This document shows positions 11,401-20,742 of a stretch of DNA of 34,981 nt, one piece after another (the first letter of the stretch is position 1; the number at the start of each line of letters is the position of its first letter). The position numbers and the translations under genes are program-made. Source of the DNA: Smittium culicis (taxonomy: Eukaryota > Kickxellomycota > Harpellomycetes > Harpellales > Legeriomycetaceae); NCBI GenBank assembly GCA_001970855.1, contig LSSN01000485.1:1-34981 (forward strand), given 5' to 3'. The notes beneath the pieces were generated by a model. The model saw nothing but the letters and a program-made list of their open reading frames with translations. It did not search any database and was not told where the DNA came from.

Positions 11401-12426
11401 GAAAAATCGTTTTCATATTGAAAAAAATAAAAGATAAATTTTTCAAAATAAAACGATAACCCCGTTAAAATGGTTTCTTAATATTATTAGATTGTGATTA
11501 ATATCAATACATTTAGCCTATAAAATATTCTATATATTTTATTTTTACTTTGAAATCTAGAAAATTTTGTGTAGGGGAGGAGGGTTGAAATATACACCTA
11601 ATTACTAAAAAACCTTTAAAAAATATTATATTCCAATAAAAATGATAATTTAACTATAAGTGATATAATAAAATCTTGCTTTAGATTAGCAAATGCAGTT
11701 AATTTAGTAAAAATTTCATTCAATTTCTATAAATCTAATAGCAAAATTTATTTTGAAAATACCTTGTCCTATGAATTGAATAAATTATTTTAAATAAGAT
11801 GATTAATTATAAAAGTAATCATTAATCTAAATTTAATGTGCTAGCTTATTTTTCAAAGAAATTTTGAAACCAATTAAATTTTAACAGAACTCAGATAAAA
11901 TTAAATTCAAAATATTATAAAATTGTAATGGCTTTTTGAAGTAAAAATTTTTACTTGGAATTATTATTATTATTATTATTTCTATATCTTTTTTTATTAC
12001 TGTTCTCCCTCTTTCACTCTTTTTTTTTGTCCTTCATTTTCTCAATTTTTTATGAATTTATATTCTCTTTTATTTTCAATAGAATATAAAATATCTTTTG
12101 ACTTTTTTGAAATCGAAGATGAAGACAACGACAAAAATTCAAATTCAAGCTCAAAAATTACATAAAAACTTTAGTCATCAATAATATATGCATTTATTTT
12201 AAATTTTATTTTCTTTATTATATTTAATAATTTAAATTATTTTATTATAATTTTTTTCAATTAATCAATACTAGTTTATTGATGTTCTATTCTGATTTTT
12301 ATTATTTAATTAATTTCATACTAATATTTTTATTATTTATGTATAAATAGATTATCAACATAAAAATATCTTGAGTTTAATAATTTTAAATGATTAATAA
12401 AAATATAAATGGCTGTTAGATTATTT
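11401..12426. other. AT-rich spacer between transposase relics
   Basis: No supported gene. An ATT microsatellite lies at 11961-11981. Near 12107-12165 a plus-strand frame reads a short acidic then Asn/Ser-rich stretch ending at TAA. It has no traceable upstream exon, so I leave it uncalled. Confidence 0.4.
11961..11981. repeat. ATT trinucleotide microsatellite
   Basis: Seven TTA/ATT units without interruption, in non-coding DNA. Confidence 0.85.
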
Positions 12427-13355
12427 CTATTCTTTCGAAATCATCAAATATTCTGTCAAATTCTTAAAATATTCAATAAAATCTTCGGTAGAGGCATTAT
12501 CAAATCCTTGATCTATTTTTTCAAATAGTTAAAAATCATTTTAAGCTTTGCATACCTGAAGCAATTTTTAAATTTTCGATAAGGTTTAAAAATGGCGAGT
12601 AATGAGGTAAATATAGCTATTAAAAGTTTTTTGAATATATGCTGTTACAGATAAAGTTTTATGGAAAGATACGTTATCCATTATTATTATTTTCTGGGTT
12701 ACCTCAATTTTATTCAGATCAAAAATAAATCTTTGAATGTATCAGAATTCTCTGCTATTTTTCTTGACTTGAAAAAATTATACCCATTTTTATTGACTGT
12801 ACAACAAGATTAAATACTTGTTGATTCGATTCAGCCGGTTTAGCTATTAAAGATTTTCCTCTTTTAGCTCTTTCGTGCAGTGGTAAAACGATACTGAAAA
12901 TACTACTTAATCAAAAAAAAATATTAATACACAAATTTTTATGCACATTCTCCCTTGATTTTTATATTTTCCTTGATATTTTTTCTCTCTGGTATGATTT
13001 TAATTCTTTAAATATTATTAAAAAAACATGTGTAACGTCTTTTGGTATTAGATTTAGACAATTCTATTCCAATAATTTTTTTTAATTTTTCTTTCAACTC
13101 GGTCAACGTAAATTACAATCTTTTTCAAGATAGCTTAAATTAAAACTTTCTATATCTTTTGTAAAATTTTTTTATTTGGTCCTCCTATTAAAATAGAATA
13201 AATTATTGCTTCATTTTGATAAAATTTTAATATTTTAAAAACAACTTAGGTTTTTATTTTGAGGTCTTAAGAAATATCTTTTGCTGATTTTCCTCGATTA
13301 TAACTGTCAACAATTATATTTTTGTCTTGATGGCTTGTGGTTTTATACACAATTT
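12427..13355 (-). pseudogene. Tc1/IS630-type DDE transposase relic B (near full length)
   Basis: Read on the minus strand from about 13355, the pieces come in the expected order. First is an N-terminal helix-turn-helix segment (VDSYNRGKSAKDIS), then a TLxEL-like stretch and IPERKNIKENIK. Next is a long open run, HERAKRGKSLIAK onward, containing LVVQSIKMGIIF. The second catalytic motif follows as IIIMDNVSFHKT, then the proline block PHYSPFLNLIENLK with the third acidic residue, and a C-terminus EDFIEYFKNLTEYL ending at a TAG at 12427. About 930 nt corresponds to some 310 codons, close to a complete transposase. Many stops and frame changes show long inactivity. I could not identify terminal inverted repeats or a TA duplication. 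The family assignment rests on motif order, which is hard to get by chance. Confidence 0.72.
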
Positions 13356-14106
13356 TTTTAATAGTAATAAAAGTTATATTTCTGAATGTTATTTTTCGAA
13401 TAAATTATTTCTATACCTAAATCTTAAATTAATTATAAATTTTTAAATTAATAAAATTAAATCATTTTAAATTATTGGGTTTTGTGAAATATTATTAATA
13501 TTTTATAGTTTTTTTATTAATTAAGTGTATCTTATACAGGAAAATTAATATTTTAAAAAAAATTCCCTGAACTATCCCCTTCTTCAAAGCTCTAGTTGAT
13601 CGATACAATCAATGAAAATTGCTATCATATGATATTTTAAAAAATTTAATAAGGTTTAAAATGTAACTATAAACTAATTATTTTCATTTGATTAAATAAA
13701 ATAATGATTTTTAAGAGTTACATTCCCAATATAAAAATTTTGAAATGAGCTAACGAAAAACTGAAATTTTTTGGAGCGATTAGAATTGATTTTGCATCAA
13801 TTTTAAATTATTTTGAGACAATTTGAATCGAATTTAAGTTGTAATTACATGATCACGGGGAAAAAAATTTTTGCGTGTTTTAGAAATATGTAAAAATCTT
13901 TTATAGAATTGTATGCATAATCCTTTAAATTCTTCGACATAAGCAATGGAATCGAAAATTATAAATAATTATTTTATGGTTTTTGAGTTTGAAATACCTG
14001 ATTTATTATTTTTGTGATCAGTTTCGCTCTTTTTTTTTTGATTTTGTAGAATTTGAGTATTTTATATATATTTTTTCTATTTTAAACTAAAATGCTTTAC
14101 TCTTAA

Positions 14107-14241
14107 ATAAAAATTTTTTTTAGCAAATTGGGCTGAATTTTCGTAACATTTGATTTAACACCTTTTGCTTTTAAATCTGTGAATTTGTTTTCCAATGATT
14201 CTCCGTTGTGCATTATGTGCAAATATTTGGTGCTACCCTTC
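14107..14241 (-). pseudogene. Unidentified coding-like fragment
   Basis: A minus-strand frame stays open for about 43 codons with a protein-like composition, including ESLENKFTDLKAKGV and KIQPNLLKK, before a TAA. In DNA this rich in A and T that is longer than usual. It lies on the strand of the neighbouring retrotransposon remains and could be a degraded piece of one. I do not recognise it. Confidence 0.25.
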
Positions 14242-14358
14242 AAAAAATTACAACCTTCTCATACTTGATTTTCAGTATTGTTGATATTTCAGTTTTAATT
14301 TTTTTTTAAAAATTACTCTAAGAATTTTAATTTTAAAATATTCGAATTTGGCGTTCTT

Positions 14359-14388
14359 AGGCGCGGCTATGCCTTAGACCCCGCCTTT
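14359..14388. repeat. GC-rich imperfect palindrome
   Basis: A GC-rich island of about 30 bases in very AT-rich DNA. GGCGCGG near its start pairs with CCCCGCC near its end at six of seven positions, and CTTAGGC/GCCTTAG form a second overlapping arm. It resembles short GC-rich palindromic elements found in some AT-rich genomes. Only one copy is visible here. Confidence 0.5.
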
Positions 14389-14840
14389 TTCGCTCAGCTT
14401 GTTGAAAAATCATCGGGAAATATCCAAAACACTGATTAATCTATAATACTGAATTTAATAAATCTATACTCATCGCTGCATTTAGGATTTTCGAGGAAAA
14501 AAACTTTTTTTCTGCATTTAATTTTTTTTTTTAATTTTTTAATTTTTTCATGATTTTAAAAGCTTTTTTTTTCTCATACTACCTATTTAGAAGCATGGAT
14601 TAAATATTCAATTTATTATAGTATAATTTCAATTATATCTTCTATTTCGGATTCAAAATCATTAATCCTGCAACCTAATCAATATGGTATTCCACTCATA
14701 AACATCATTATATCCACTTTTGATTTAGCACCTGATATAATAACCAGAATTGATACTGATTTGTGTGTTTTTTCGTTTCTGAGAAGAGTTATTCTCACTC
14801 ATATATAAGTTTTTTTCGCTTTTTTTTTTTTTTTTTTTTT

Positions 14841-15383
14841 NNNNNNNNNNNNNNNNNNNNNNNNNNNNNNNNNNNNNNNNNNNNNNNNNNNNNNNNNNNN
14901 NNNNNNNNNNNNNNNNNNNNNNNNNNNNNNNNNNNNNNNNNNNNNNNNNNNNNNNNNNNNNNNNNNNNNNNNNNNNNNNNNNNNNNNNNNNNNNNNNNNN
15001 NNNNNNNNNNNNNNNNNNNNNNNNNNNNNNNNNNNNNNNNNNNNNNNNNNNNNNNNNNNNNNNNNNNNNNNNNNNNNNNNNNNNNNNNNNNNNNNNNNNN
15101 NNNNNNNNNNNNNNNNNNNNNNNNNNNNNNNNNNNNNNNNNNNNNNNNNNNNNNNNNNNNNNNNNNNNNNNNNNNNNNNNNNNNNNNNNNNNNNNNNNNN
15201 NNNNNNNNNNNNNNNNNNNNNNNNNNNNNNNNNNNNNNNNNNNNNNNNNNNNNNNNNNNNNNNNNNNNNNNNNNNNNNNNNNNNNNNNNNNNNNNNNNNN
15301 NNNNNNNNNNNNNNNNNNNNNNNNNNNNNNNNNNNNNNNNNNNNNNNNNNNNNNNNNNNNNNNNNNNNNNNNNNNNNNNNNNN
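14841..15383. other. Assembly gap (543 N)
   Basis: Unknown bases, flanked by 20 T on the left and 41 T on the right. The T runs on the plus strand equal poly-A on the minus strand, the direction of the retrotransposons here, so a poly-A tail or homopolymer probably broke the assembly. Any frame that reads through it is an artefact. Confidence 0.98.
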
Positions 15384-15424
<41 letters not shown>

Positions 15425-15425
<1 letters not shown>

Positions 15426-15495
15426 GATTACTCCGAACTACTTTTTCCCAACTTGAGCTAGTCTGGGTTTGGTATCTAAATTCTTTATTGTCCAT
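15425..15495 (-). pseudogene. Possible start of a second retrotransposon ORF1 running into the gap
   Basis: A minus-strand ATG at 15495 begins MDNKEFRYQTQTSSSWEKVV followed by RSNP and then only Lys codons from the T run at the gap edge. A Ser-Trp-Glu-x-Val-Val start followed by basic residues is typical of ORF1 proteins of fungal non-LTR elements. It also resembles the PVWEITF segment at the 5' side of the retrotransposon near 21.9 kb. It is cut by the N gap, so its length and integrity are unknown. Confidence 0.35.
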
Positions 15496-15879
15496 AGATA
15501 TTTCTTTTTTCTATTATTTTTTTAGTGCTATAAAATAAATTGTTTAAAACTTAAATAAATTTAATATATATTAATTCTTCATTTATTTTTGATATTCAAA
15601 TAAGAAGATAGAAATACCTATAGTATTTTTTATTAAGAAAGCTAATATTTTTAATTCTGCTTTCAGCGATTCATTTGTATAAATTTCATTTAGCTAGTTT
15701 TTTTAGAATTCAATTTAACATATTTAATGTAGAGAATTAATTAATTATAATTATTCTCAAAATGAAATTATTATAAAAAATATAATTTTTTTTTAGATTT
15801 TAAATATTTTTAATATAATAACTTGGAACTAAAAGATAGATGGTAGATTATAAGTATAAATATAAGTTCTATATGAAAA
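15496..15879. other. AT-rich spacer, possible 3' UTR of the retrotransposon
   Basis: The last recognisable codons of the minus-strand reverse-transcriptase gene fade out near 15.9 kb. This 0.4-kb interval may be the element's 3' untranslated part. No gene is visible. Confidence 0.35.
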
Positions 15880-17631
15880 GATAAAAGAATTGATGTGAGT
15901 AATCAAAATTATCAACTTTCCCAGAACACTACATTTATTCCTGACTCTACTTATAACCATTTAATTCTTATAAAAAGCCAGTATTCTCTTTTTTTGTGAT
16001 TTTTGAATTCAGTTTTAATTTTTTGTTGCAGATCGTTTTTAGACATATTAAATACCCCTTCGCCAGTTATTCTTTTTCTGATAATCCAGATTCAAACCTT
16101 GCTCATTTTATATTCCCAATATCAATCTCATACAGTATTTCAGCTTTCGGAAACTTCTTTTCATTAATTCTAAGATAAATTGATTAACTCTGTTTTTAAA
16201 CTGTTGGTTATTCCGTTGTTCTATGAATTTATACATAAAAAATTATAGATTTTTTCCCACATTTCGTTAATTCTTCTACATAAAAATCAAATATGTGGGA
16301 TTTTTTTCATTTTTTTCTTTACATTATTTGCAATCTTGATATTGGTTATAAATATTCTTATTATAAATCCCGAGTTTTTCTACAGCGATTATAGCTTTGT
16401 GAAGTGGGATCCATAAATGACTTATCATTTTAGGTTCCAGGTCAATGTTAATAATTTCATCCTTATAATATAAGATTCAAAATTTGTCGTCCTTCCTATT
16501 AGTTCCCATTTATGTTGGAATATAAAGTCTTATGTAATGTGATCTTACATTTTGATTCTAACTTTTTATTTGCTCGTTGTTTATCGAAATGACTCTAATT
16601 GGTCCTTTAAAATTTCCAGAGTATTTTTGATCAAAAAATTTATCCTTTGGGCGTGATTATAAAGGTAAAACAACTTTATTTTCATTTATTTTTACGTTAT
16701 AAAATGGAATCTGTTTGACTGTCTCATACTAGATCACTTTTTGAAATAAATTTTTCGCAATTGGATATACAGTTATTTTCTAGAATATCATTTCTTTTTT
16801 TTTGTTATATTTTCTCCAATAAATTTGTTAATATTTTTAAAGCTCAAAATTTCGATTTTTTCAAATTACCAATCTGAAAATATTATCTATTCCTGAAGTG
16901 TAAACACTTTTAGACATTTTTAATGAGTGTTTCCATATATGAGGAAGCTTATTAAAATTTTTTGATAGATATTTTTCGGTCAGAAAGTCAACGTAGCTCT
17001 CAGAAATGTATAATTTCCCCATAAGAACTGTAAATTTTTATATTATGATTCCTGATATCCACTATTTTTATTCTCTATTAAAGTATTGAAACACTTCATA
17101 AATATTGATTTTGATTAAAAATCGATAAGAAGCAATCCAAAAACTCCATTTTTAAGTTCAATTTCAAGTCCAAACTGTTTCTATTTTAATACGCGTTTTT
17201 TTATCGGATCAAATAAAAATTTTAATTTCTCCTTTGACATCAATGAATTTTTTATCAAATGGAATGTCATTAGAGGAAAATCATAACTTTGATAATATAA
17301 AATCATTGGATAGGAGAATATTACCTTTGATAGATAGTTTTCTATGATTGAAATCATTGATGTAGTTATTTATATTAATATATCTTTATTGTTTTCTTTA
17401 ATTTTCTCAACGGATAAGTCAAATTTAATACCAAAATATTTGAATGGCACATTTTGCTGTAAATTTTTTTGGTATATTGAGCAAACTGTAGGATCACAAA
17501 AATTAATATTGATCGTTTTCCCTTTATTTATTATTTTGATGCTAGTGAAAGAAAGTATAAAGCTTCATATACCGATTTTTCATCGATTTTATCGGATAAT
17601 CCTATTATTATATCATCTGCATAGGCTAACT
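15880..17631 (-). pseudogene. Non-LTR retrotransposon ORF2, reverse-transcriptase catalytic and C-terminal part
   Basis: Minus-strand translation from 17631 opens with LAYADDIIIGLSDKID. YADD (codons 17623-17612) is the reverse-transcriptase palm motif. It is followed by EALYFLSLASK, a Lys-Gly-Lys segment like the conserved 'INxxKT' block, DPTVCSIYQK, and PFKYFGI, the usual 'YLGI' motif. The thumb-like stretch SKVIFSYPMILYYQ and LFDPIKKTRIKIE comes next, then PLHKAIIAVEKLGIYNKN and a CxxC...-like zinc segment near 16.3 kb. Frameshifts and stops are frequent, so the copy is dead. The palm motifs before YADD are absent: the upstream edge is the hAT insertion. Plus-strand frames at 15996-16178 and 17344-17637 are shadows of it. 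The left end is approximate. Confidence 0.7.
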
Positions 17632-17672
17632 CTGTGATTTCCAATCTTTTTTAACTCGCGGAACACTAACGA
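17632..17672. repeat. Left terminal inverted repeat of the hAT element
   Basis: The outer 16 bases match the right end at 13 positions. A T-rich spacer and CGCGGAACACTAACG follow, aligned with CGCGGCACACTAGCG at the right end. The inner palindrome seen on the right is degraded here. Confidence 0.75.
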
Positions 17673-17898
17673 GATTTGAAAATTTTTGGAGCATAACTTA
17701 CCCCCCCTCCTACATAAATTATTTTTCTTCAGGTTTTCATCATTTTTCTTTCAAAGCTTTTTGACCAAAACATAAAATTTCAAATTTTGAGTTTCTTTTA
17801 GGGATCCTTCAAACAAAATATAATTGAAATTATAAGACAAAAGATTTTTAATTTGGTTTTTAACATTTTTAATGAGAGGGCTGAGCCTACTTTCGAGA

Positions 17899-19656
17899 TC
17901 AAAACAAGTTGAAACGAGGCTCCATTGCTGACAAACAAGCACGCATTTCTTTGTCGATTTGAAGAAGTCGCTTTCTCTAATTGGATTTAATTTCAGTCAA
18001 AGCTGAAAATCCGAATTCGCAAAACCACGAAGACGCAAACGGAAGAATAATTTTGACTGCTTTGAAGCTGAGTGCAGGAGAAGACTGCTTCAGCGTGAGC
18101 CAAAATTCTTCCAAACTCTTTTCAGGAAAGCCCAGTTGATTGAAATTGTCGTTTCGTAAGTCGATCAGCTGTTCTTCCTCGGTTGTAAGATTATTTTTCT
18201 CGTTGCTTTCAGATGTATTGATCACCAAACTATATTCGTCGATGGAAAGCGATGAAAAATAATGCTGACTTGAAGATTTGAGACCTGTCAGTGTACTAAT
18301 GATGTCGGCTGAAAATTTTTTCTTCAACTGTGGTTCGTTGATACAAGGAAAGCAGTCAAATATTCCCTTCGATATTTTGCTCTTCCACAGCGACAATTAT
18401 CATCAAAGAGCTTCAGTTTTGATGTCGATGAGATGATGTTTTCCGATGGTCCTTGAAGACTAAACTTCAGTTAGTTTAATTTGTCAAAAAAATCAGAGAT
18501 GAATTAAACTTTAAGCCACCAGAGTTCGTCGTGATCATAGAATGCCAGATCTGCTTCTTCAACTTTCAAGAATGAAATCACTTCGACTTTGAGATGCACC
18601 AGTCGTTTTAAAAATTTTCCTTTCGAGAGCCAACGAACTTTGGTATTGTAGAGCAAAAATTTGTAGTCAGAATCCATAGCATCACAGAGTTGAGCGAAAA
18701 TTCGAGAGTTGAGTGGTCGAGACTTGATGTAATTTACGACTTTGACTGCTTGATTTAGAGTTACTTTCAAATTTTCCGGCAAAGATTTTGCTGCGAGAGC
18801 TTCACTATGGATCATACAGTGAGTAGTTACTACGTCTGGATTTTCTTTAAGCACAAGAGTGATGAAACCTTTTCGATTTCCTCTCATCGAAGGACGGCCA
18901 TCGGTGCACACACTGAGGCAGTTTTTCCACTTCAAATGAAAATACAAAATTTTTTTGTTCACCAGATCAAAAATGTCTTATCCTTTCATCGTGCTTTGCA
19001 ATTCGTCACAAAAAAAGAATTCATTCCCAAATTTTCCGCCTTTGATGAAGCGAATGAAAGCCAGAAGCTGAGCTTTTACGATTATATCGGTAGATTCATC
19101 GACTTGGAGAGAACACAGCAGCATCGATTCGTCTTTAAAATTTTCTAAATCTTCACTAACTTTATCATTAAAATCTGAAGATATATCTTCGATTCTGCGA
19201 GAAATTTTGTTATTCGACAAAGGAACTTTTTAGACCTTATCTGTAGCTTCTGAATCTAGAATTGCTTCAACAATGGTTGATAATACAGGGGCGATGATTG
19301 CTCCGGCGTCGGTGTGTGCTTTCTTCCGCTTTGTCAAAAGATGAGCGATCTTGTAACTTGCAATCAAAACTTTCTCAGGAAATTTCATGAAATTTGTATT
19401 GTTTCTTTGCTTCTTTCGTTTATTGGACCGCAAGGTTCTCGAAGTATTCTCTTGTTTTATCTTTTAAAGATTGATTCTCGGTTTCTAAATGTCTTTTTAG
19501 TTTGCTTGGAACAAGCGCCTCTTTTGGTAGCGCTTTGTTTCAGATAAGGTAGAATGATGTCCGATAACCGTCAGTTTCCATGGCGATAAATTCATATTCG
19601 AAATATTCCTCCTTGATTTTACTCTTTGTTCCAGACTTGTATAAGAACTTTTCCAT
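17899..19656 (-). pseudogene. hAT transposase, ZBED5-like, broken
   Basis: It runs from ATG at 19656 to TGA at 17899, about 586 codons, the usual size. An N-terminal BED zinc-finger region (PSKLKRHLETE) has lost ligands: a TGA stands at the expected second Cys and the last His reads Asn. Core motifs in order are LQVDESTDI (first catalytic Asp), CTDGRPSMRG (second Asp), THCMIHSEALAAKSLP, SRIFAQLCDAMDSD and VRWLSKGKFLKRL. At the C-terminus are FWLTLKQSSPALS, CEFGFSALTEIKSN (dimerisation region with the presumed catalytic Glu) and MRACLSAMEPRF. This order and wording match animal ZBED5/SCAND3/GTF2IRD2-type hAT proteins. Damage is slight: a few stops (one at 17986-17988 inside the C-terminal motif) and frameshifts around 18.4-18.5 and 19.43 kb. 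It is probably non-functional. Confidence 0.85.
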
Positions 19657-19933
19657 GACTAAACAAATAATCAATTAGCGAATATAAAAAGAATTCACTT
19701 AAATAACGTTTTAGATACTTACTTTCATACAAAAAGATTCTGAAATAATCACGTGAAAAACCAATAACTATAACACTTTAGAAAACACTCGAAAATTTTG
19801 TCAATCGAAAATAAATTTGAAAAAAAGTTACATATTTAACAGTTTGATTAATATTTGAACATAAATATTTATCTTTTAATGTTTTTCTCACATTTTACAA
19901 AACCCTAGCAAATTGAAATGTTTTTAAAACTTT

Positions 19934-19977
19934 CGCGGCACGCTAGTGTGCCGCGGCTTACAGATTGGGAATTACTG
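19934..19977. repeat. Right terminal inverted repeat of the hAT element with internal palindrome
   Basis: It contains a 22-bp palindrome (19934-19955) with arms CGCGGCAC and GTGCCGCG around a CTAG centre, one mismatched pair only. The terminal part reads CAGTAATTCCC inward. Such a GCGGCACAC...GTGTGCCG palindrome is characteristic of Charlie-type hAT ends. Confidence 0.8.
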
Positions 19978-20655
19978 GGTTAAATTTTCATTTAGAAATT
20001 CTAAAGTTATTCTTCTTTCTTTTTCGTTATTGGAAAGATATAGATTTACTATTTTTATTTTTATTTTTAAGCTATTAGTTTTTTTGATTTTGCTATGCTT
20101 ATTTTCCTTCAAAATTTATTGTATTATCTATAGTTTCATATGTGTCATTATTTGTTATTTTTCAGTATATTTGGGATATGTTATTTTATTATTCCAATAG
20201 CTTGACCAAAAAATTTTGTCGTTATCTTTTATCTAAATCAATTTTAAGAAAAAAATGTTAGAATTGATTTTTTTTTATAAGTACGCAAAAAGTCTTGCAT
20301 TTTTTTTTCTCTTTCAGATATTACTTTGACGTTGAAAGTAGTAATTTCGAATCGAATATACAATTTTATTTTCTTGTTCGTATTATTTAGATTTATACTA
20401 ATTTTTTTCCTATTATTATGTTAGAAACAAAATATTTTTAAATTTATTACATTTCTATGTATGCTCTATTTCTTTTGAGAATTTCAGTACCAGGTATCAT
20501 ATTTGGTCCAAATAGATCATTAATGTTATATTTATCATTTTTAGAATAATCTAGGCTGACAGCCCGATTCGTTTCAGCGACGTAGACAATATACTTAACT
20601 TTTGTCGAGCTGAATTTTAAATGATCAGGTAATTTTATTCTTTTCTTTTTCATAG
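19978..20655 (-). pseudogene. Non-LTR retrotransposon ORF2, N-terminal endonuclease part
   Basis: An ATG at 20653 opens a 68-codon frame containing YVAETNRAVSL and FGPNMIPGTEILKRN. After its stop, EITTFNVKVISEREKKMQDF-like sequence begins an endonuclease/exonuclease/phosphatase domain, and IKIVNLYLSNNEKERRITLE further on is its 'vNvYaPn..eR' block. The domain's C-terminal half is missing. The sequence ends at the hAT target duplication at 19985. Stops and shifts show decay. Strand and order agree with the reverse-transcriptase part on the other side of the hAT element. The plus-strand frame at 19946-20200 is a shadow. Confidence 0.5.
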
Positions 20656-20742
20656 TTAATTAAATTTCTATTTTTTTCATTTCTTCTCTTTTTTTTTGGC
20701 TTTTTTTCAAGATTTACGATGTATAAGATATACCTTATAGAT

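Larger units (their letters stand above)
13356..14840. other. Degraded region left of the assembly gap
   Basis: Mostly A/T-rich, with a GC-rich palindromic spot (14359-14388) and a minus-strand 43-codon coding-like fragment (14107-14241), both listed separately. A run of 20 T leads into the N gap. Minus-strand frames here may be the decayed continuation of the ORF1 that starts at 15495, but I cannot align them to a domain. Confidence 0.35.
17632..19977 (-). mobile_element. hAT-superfamily DNA transposon (ZBED5/Buster-like), 2346 bp
   Basis: The left end begins CTGTGATTTCCAATCT. The right end, read inward on the minus strand from 19977, begins CAGTAATTCCCAATCT: 13 of 16 match, and similarity continues through CGCGG.ACACTA.CG. 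These are terminal inverted repeats of the kind seen in Charlie/Buster hAT elements. Flanks GGCTAACT (17624-17631) and GGTTAAAT (19978-19985) match at 6 of 8 positions, which fits a decayed 8-bp target-site duplication, the hAT size. The interior holds one transposase pseudogene. Base composition is markedly less AT-rich than the surroundings and the reading frame is far better preserved than in the host retrotransposon, so this is the younger insertion. It interrupts that retrotransposon just before YADD. Confidence 0.85.

Noticed and set aside
12107..12165. Acidic then Asn/Ser-rich short frame ending in TAA
   Set aside because: No start, no traceable upstream exon, and low-complexity composition.
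14725..15495. Long open frames on both strands across the N gap
   Set aside because: They are open only because N codons and poly-T/poly-A runs contain no stops. Only the 71 bases from 15425 to 15495 carry real information.
17344..17637. 97-codon plus-strand frame
   Set aside because: It is antisense to the reverse-transcriptase YADD region and carries no motif.
18807..19148. 113-codon plus-strand frame
   Set aside because: It is antisense to the hAT transposase core, which has clear catalytic motifs on the minus strand.
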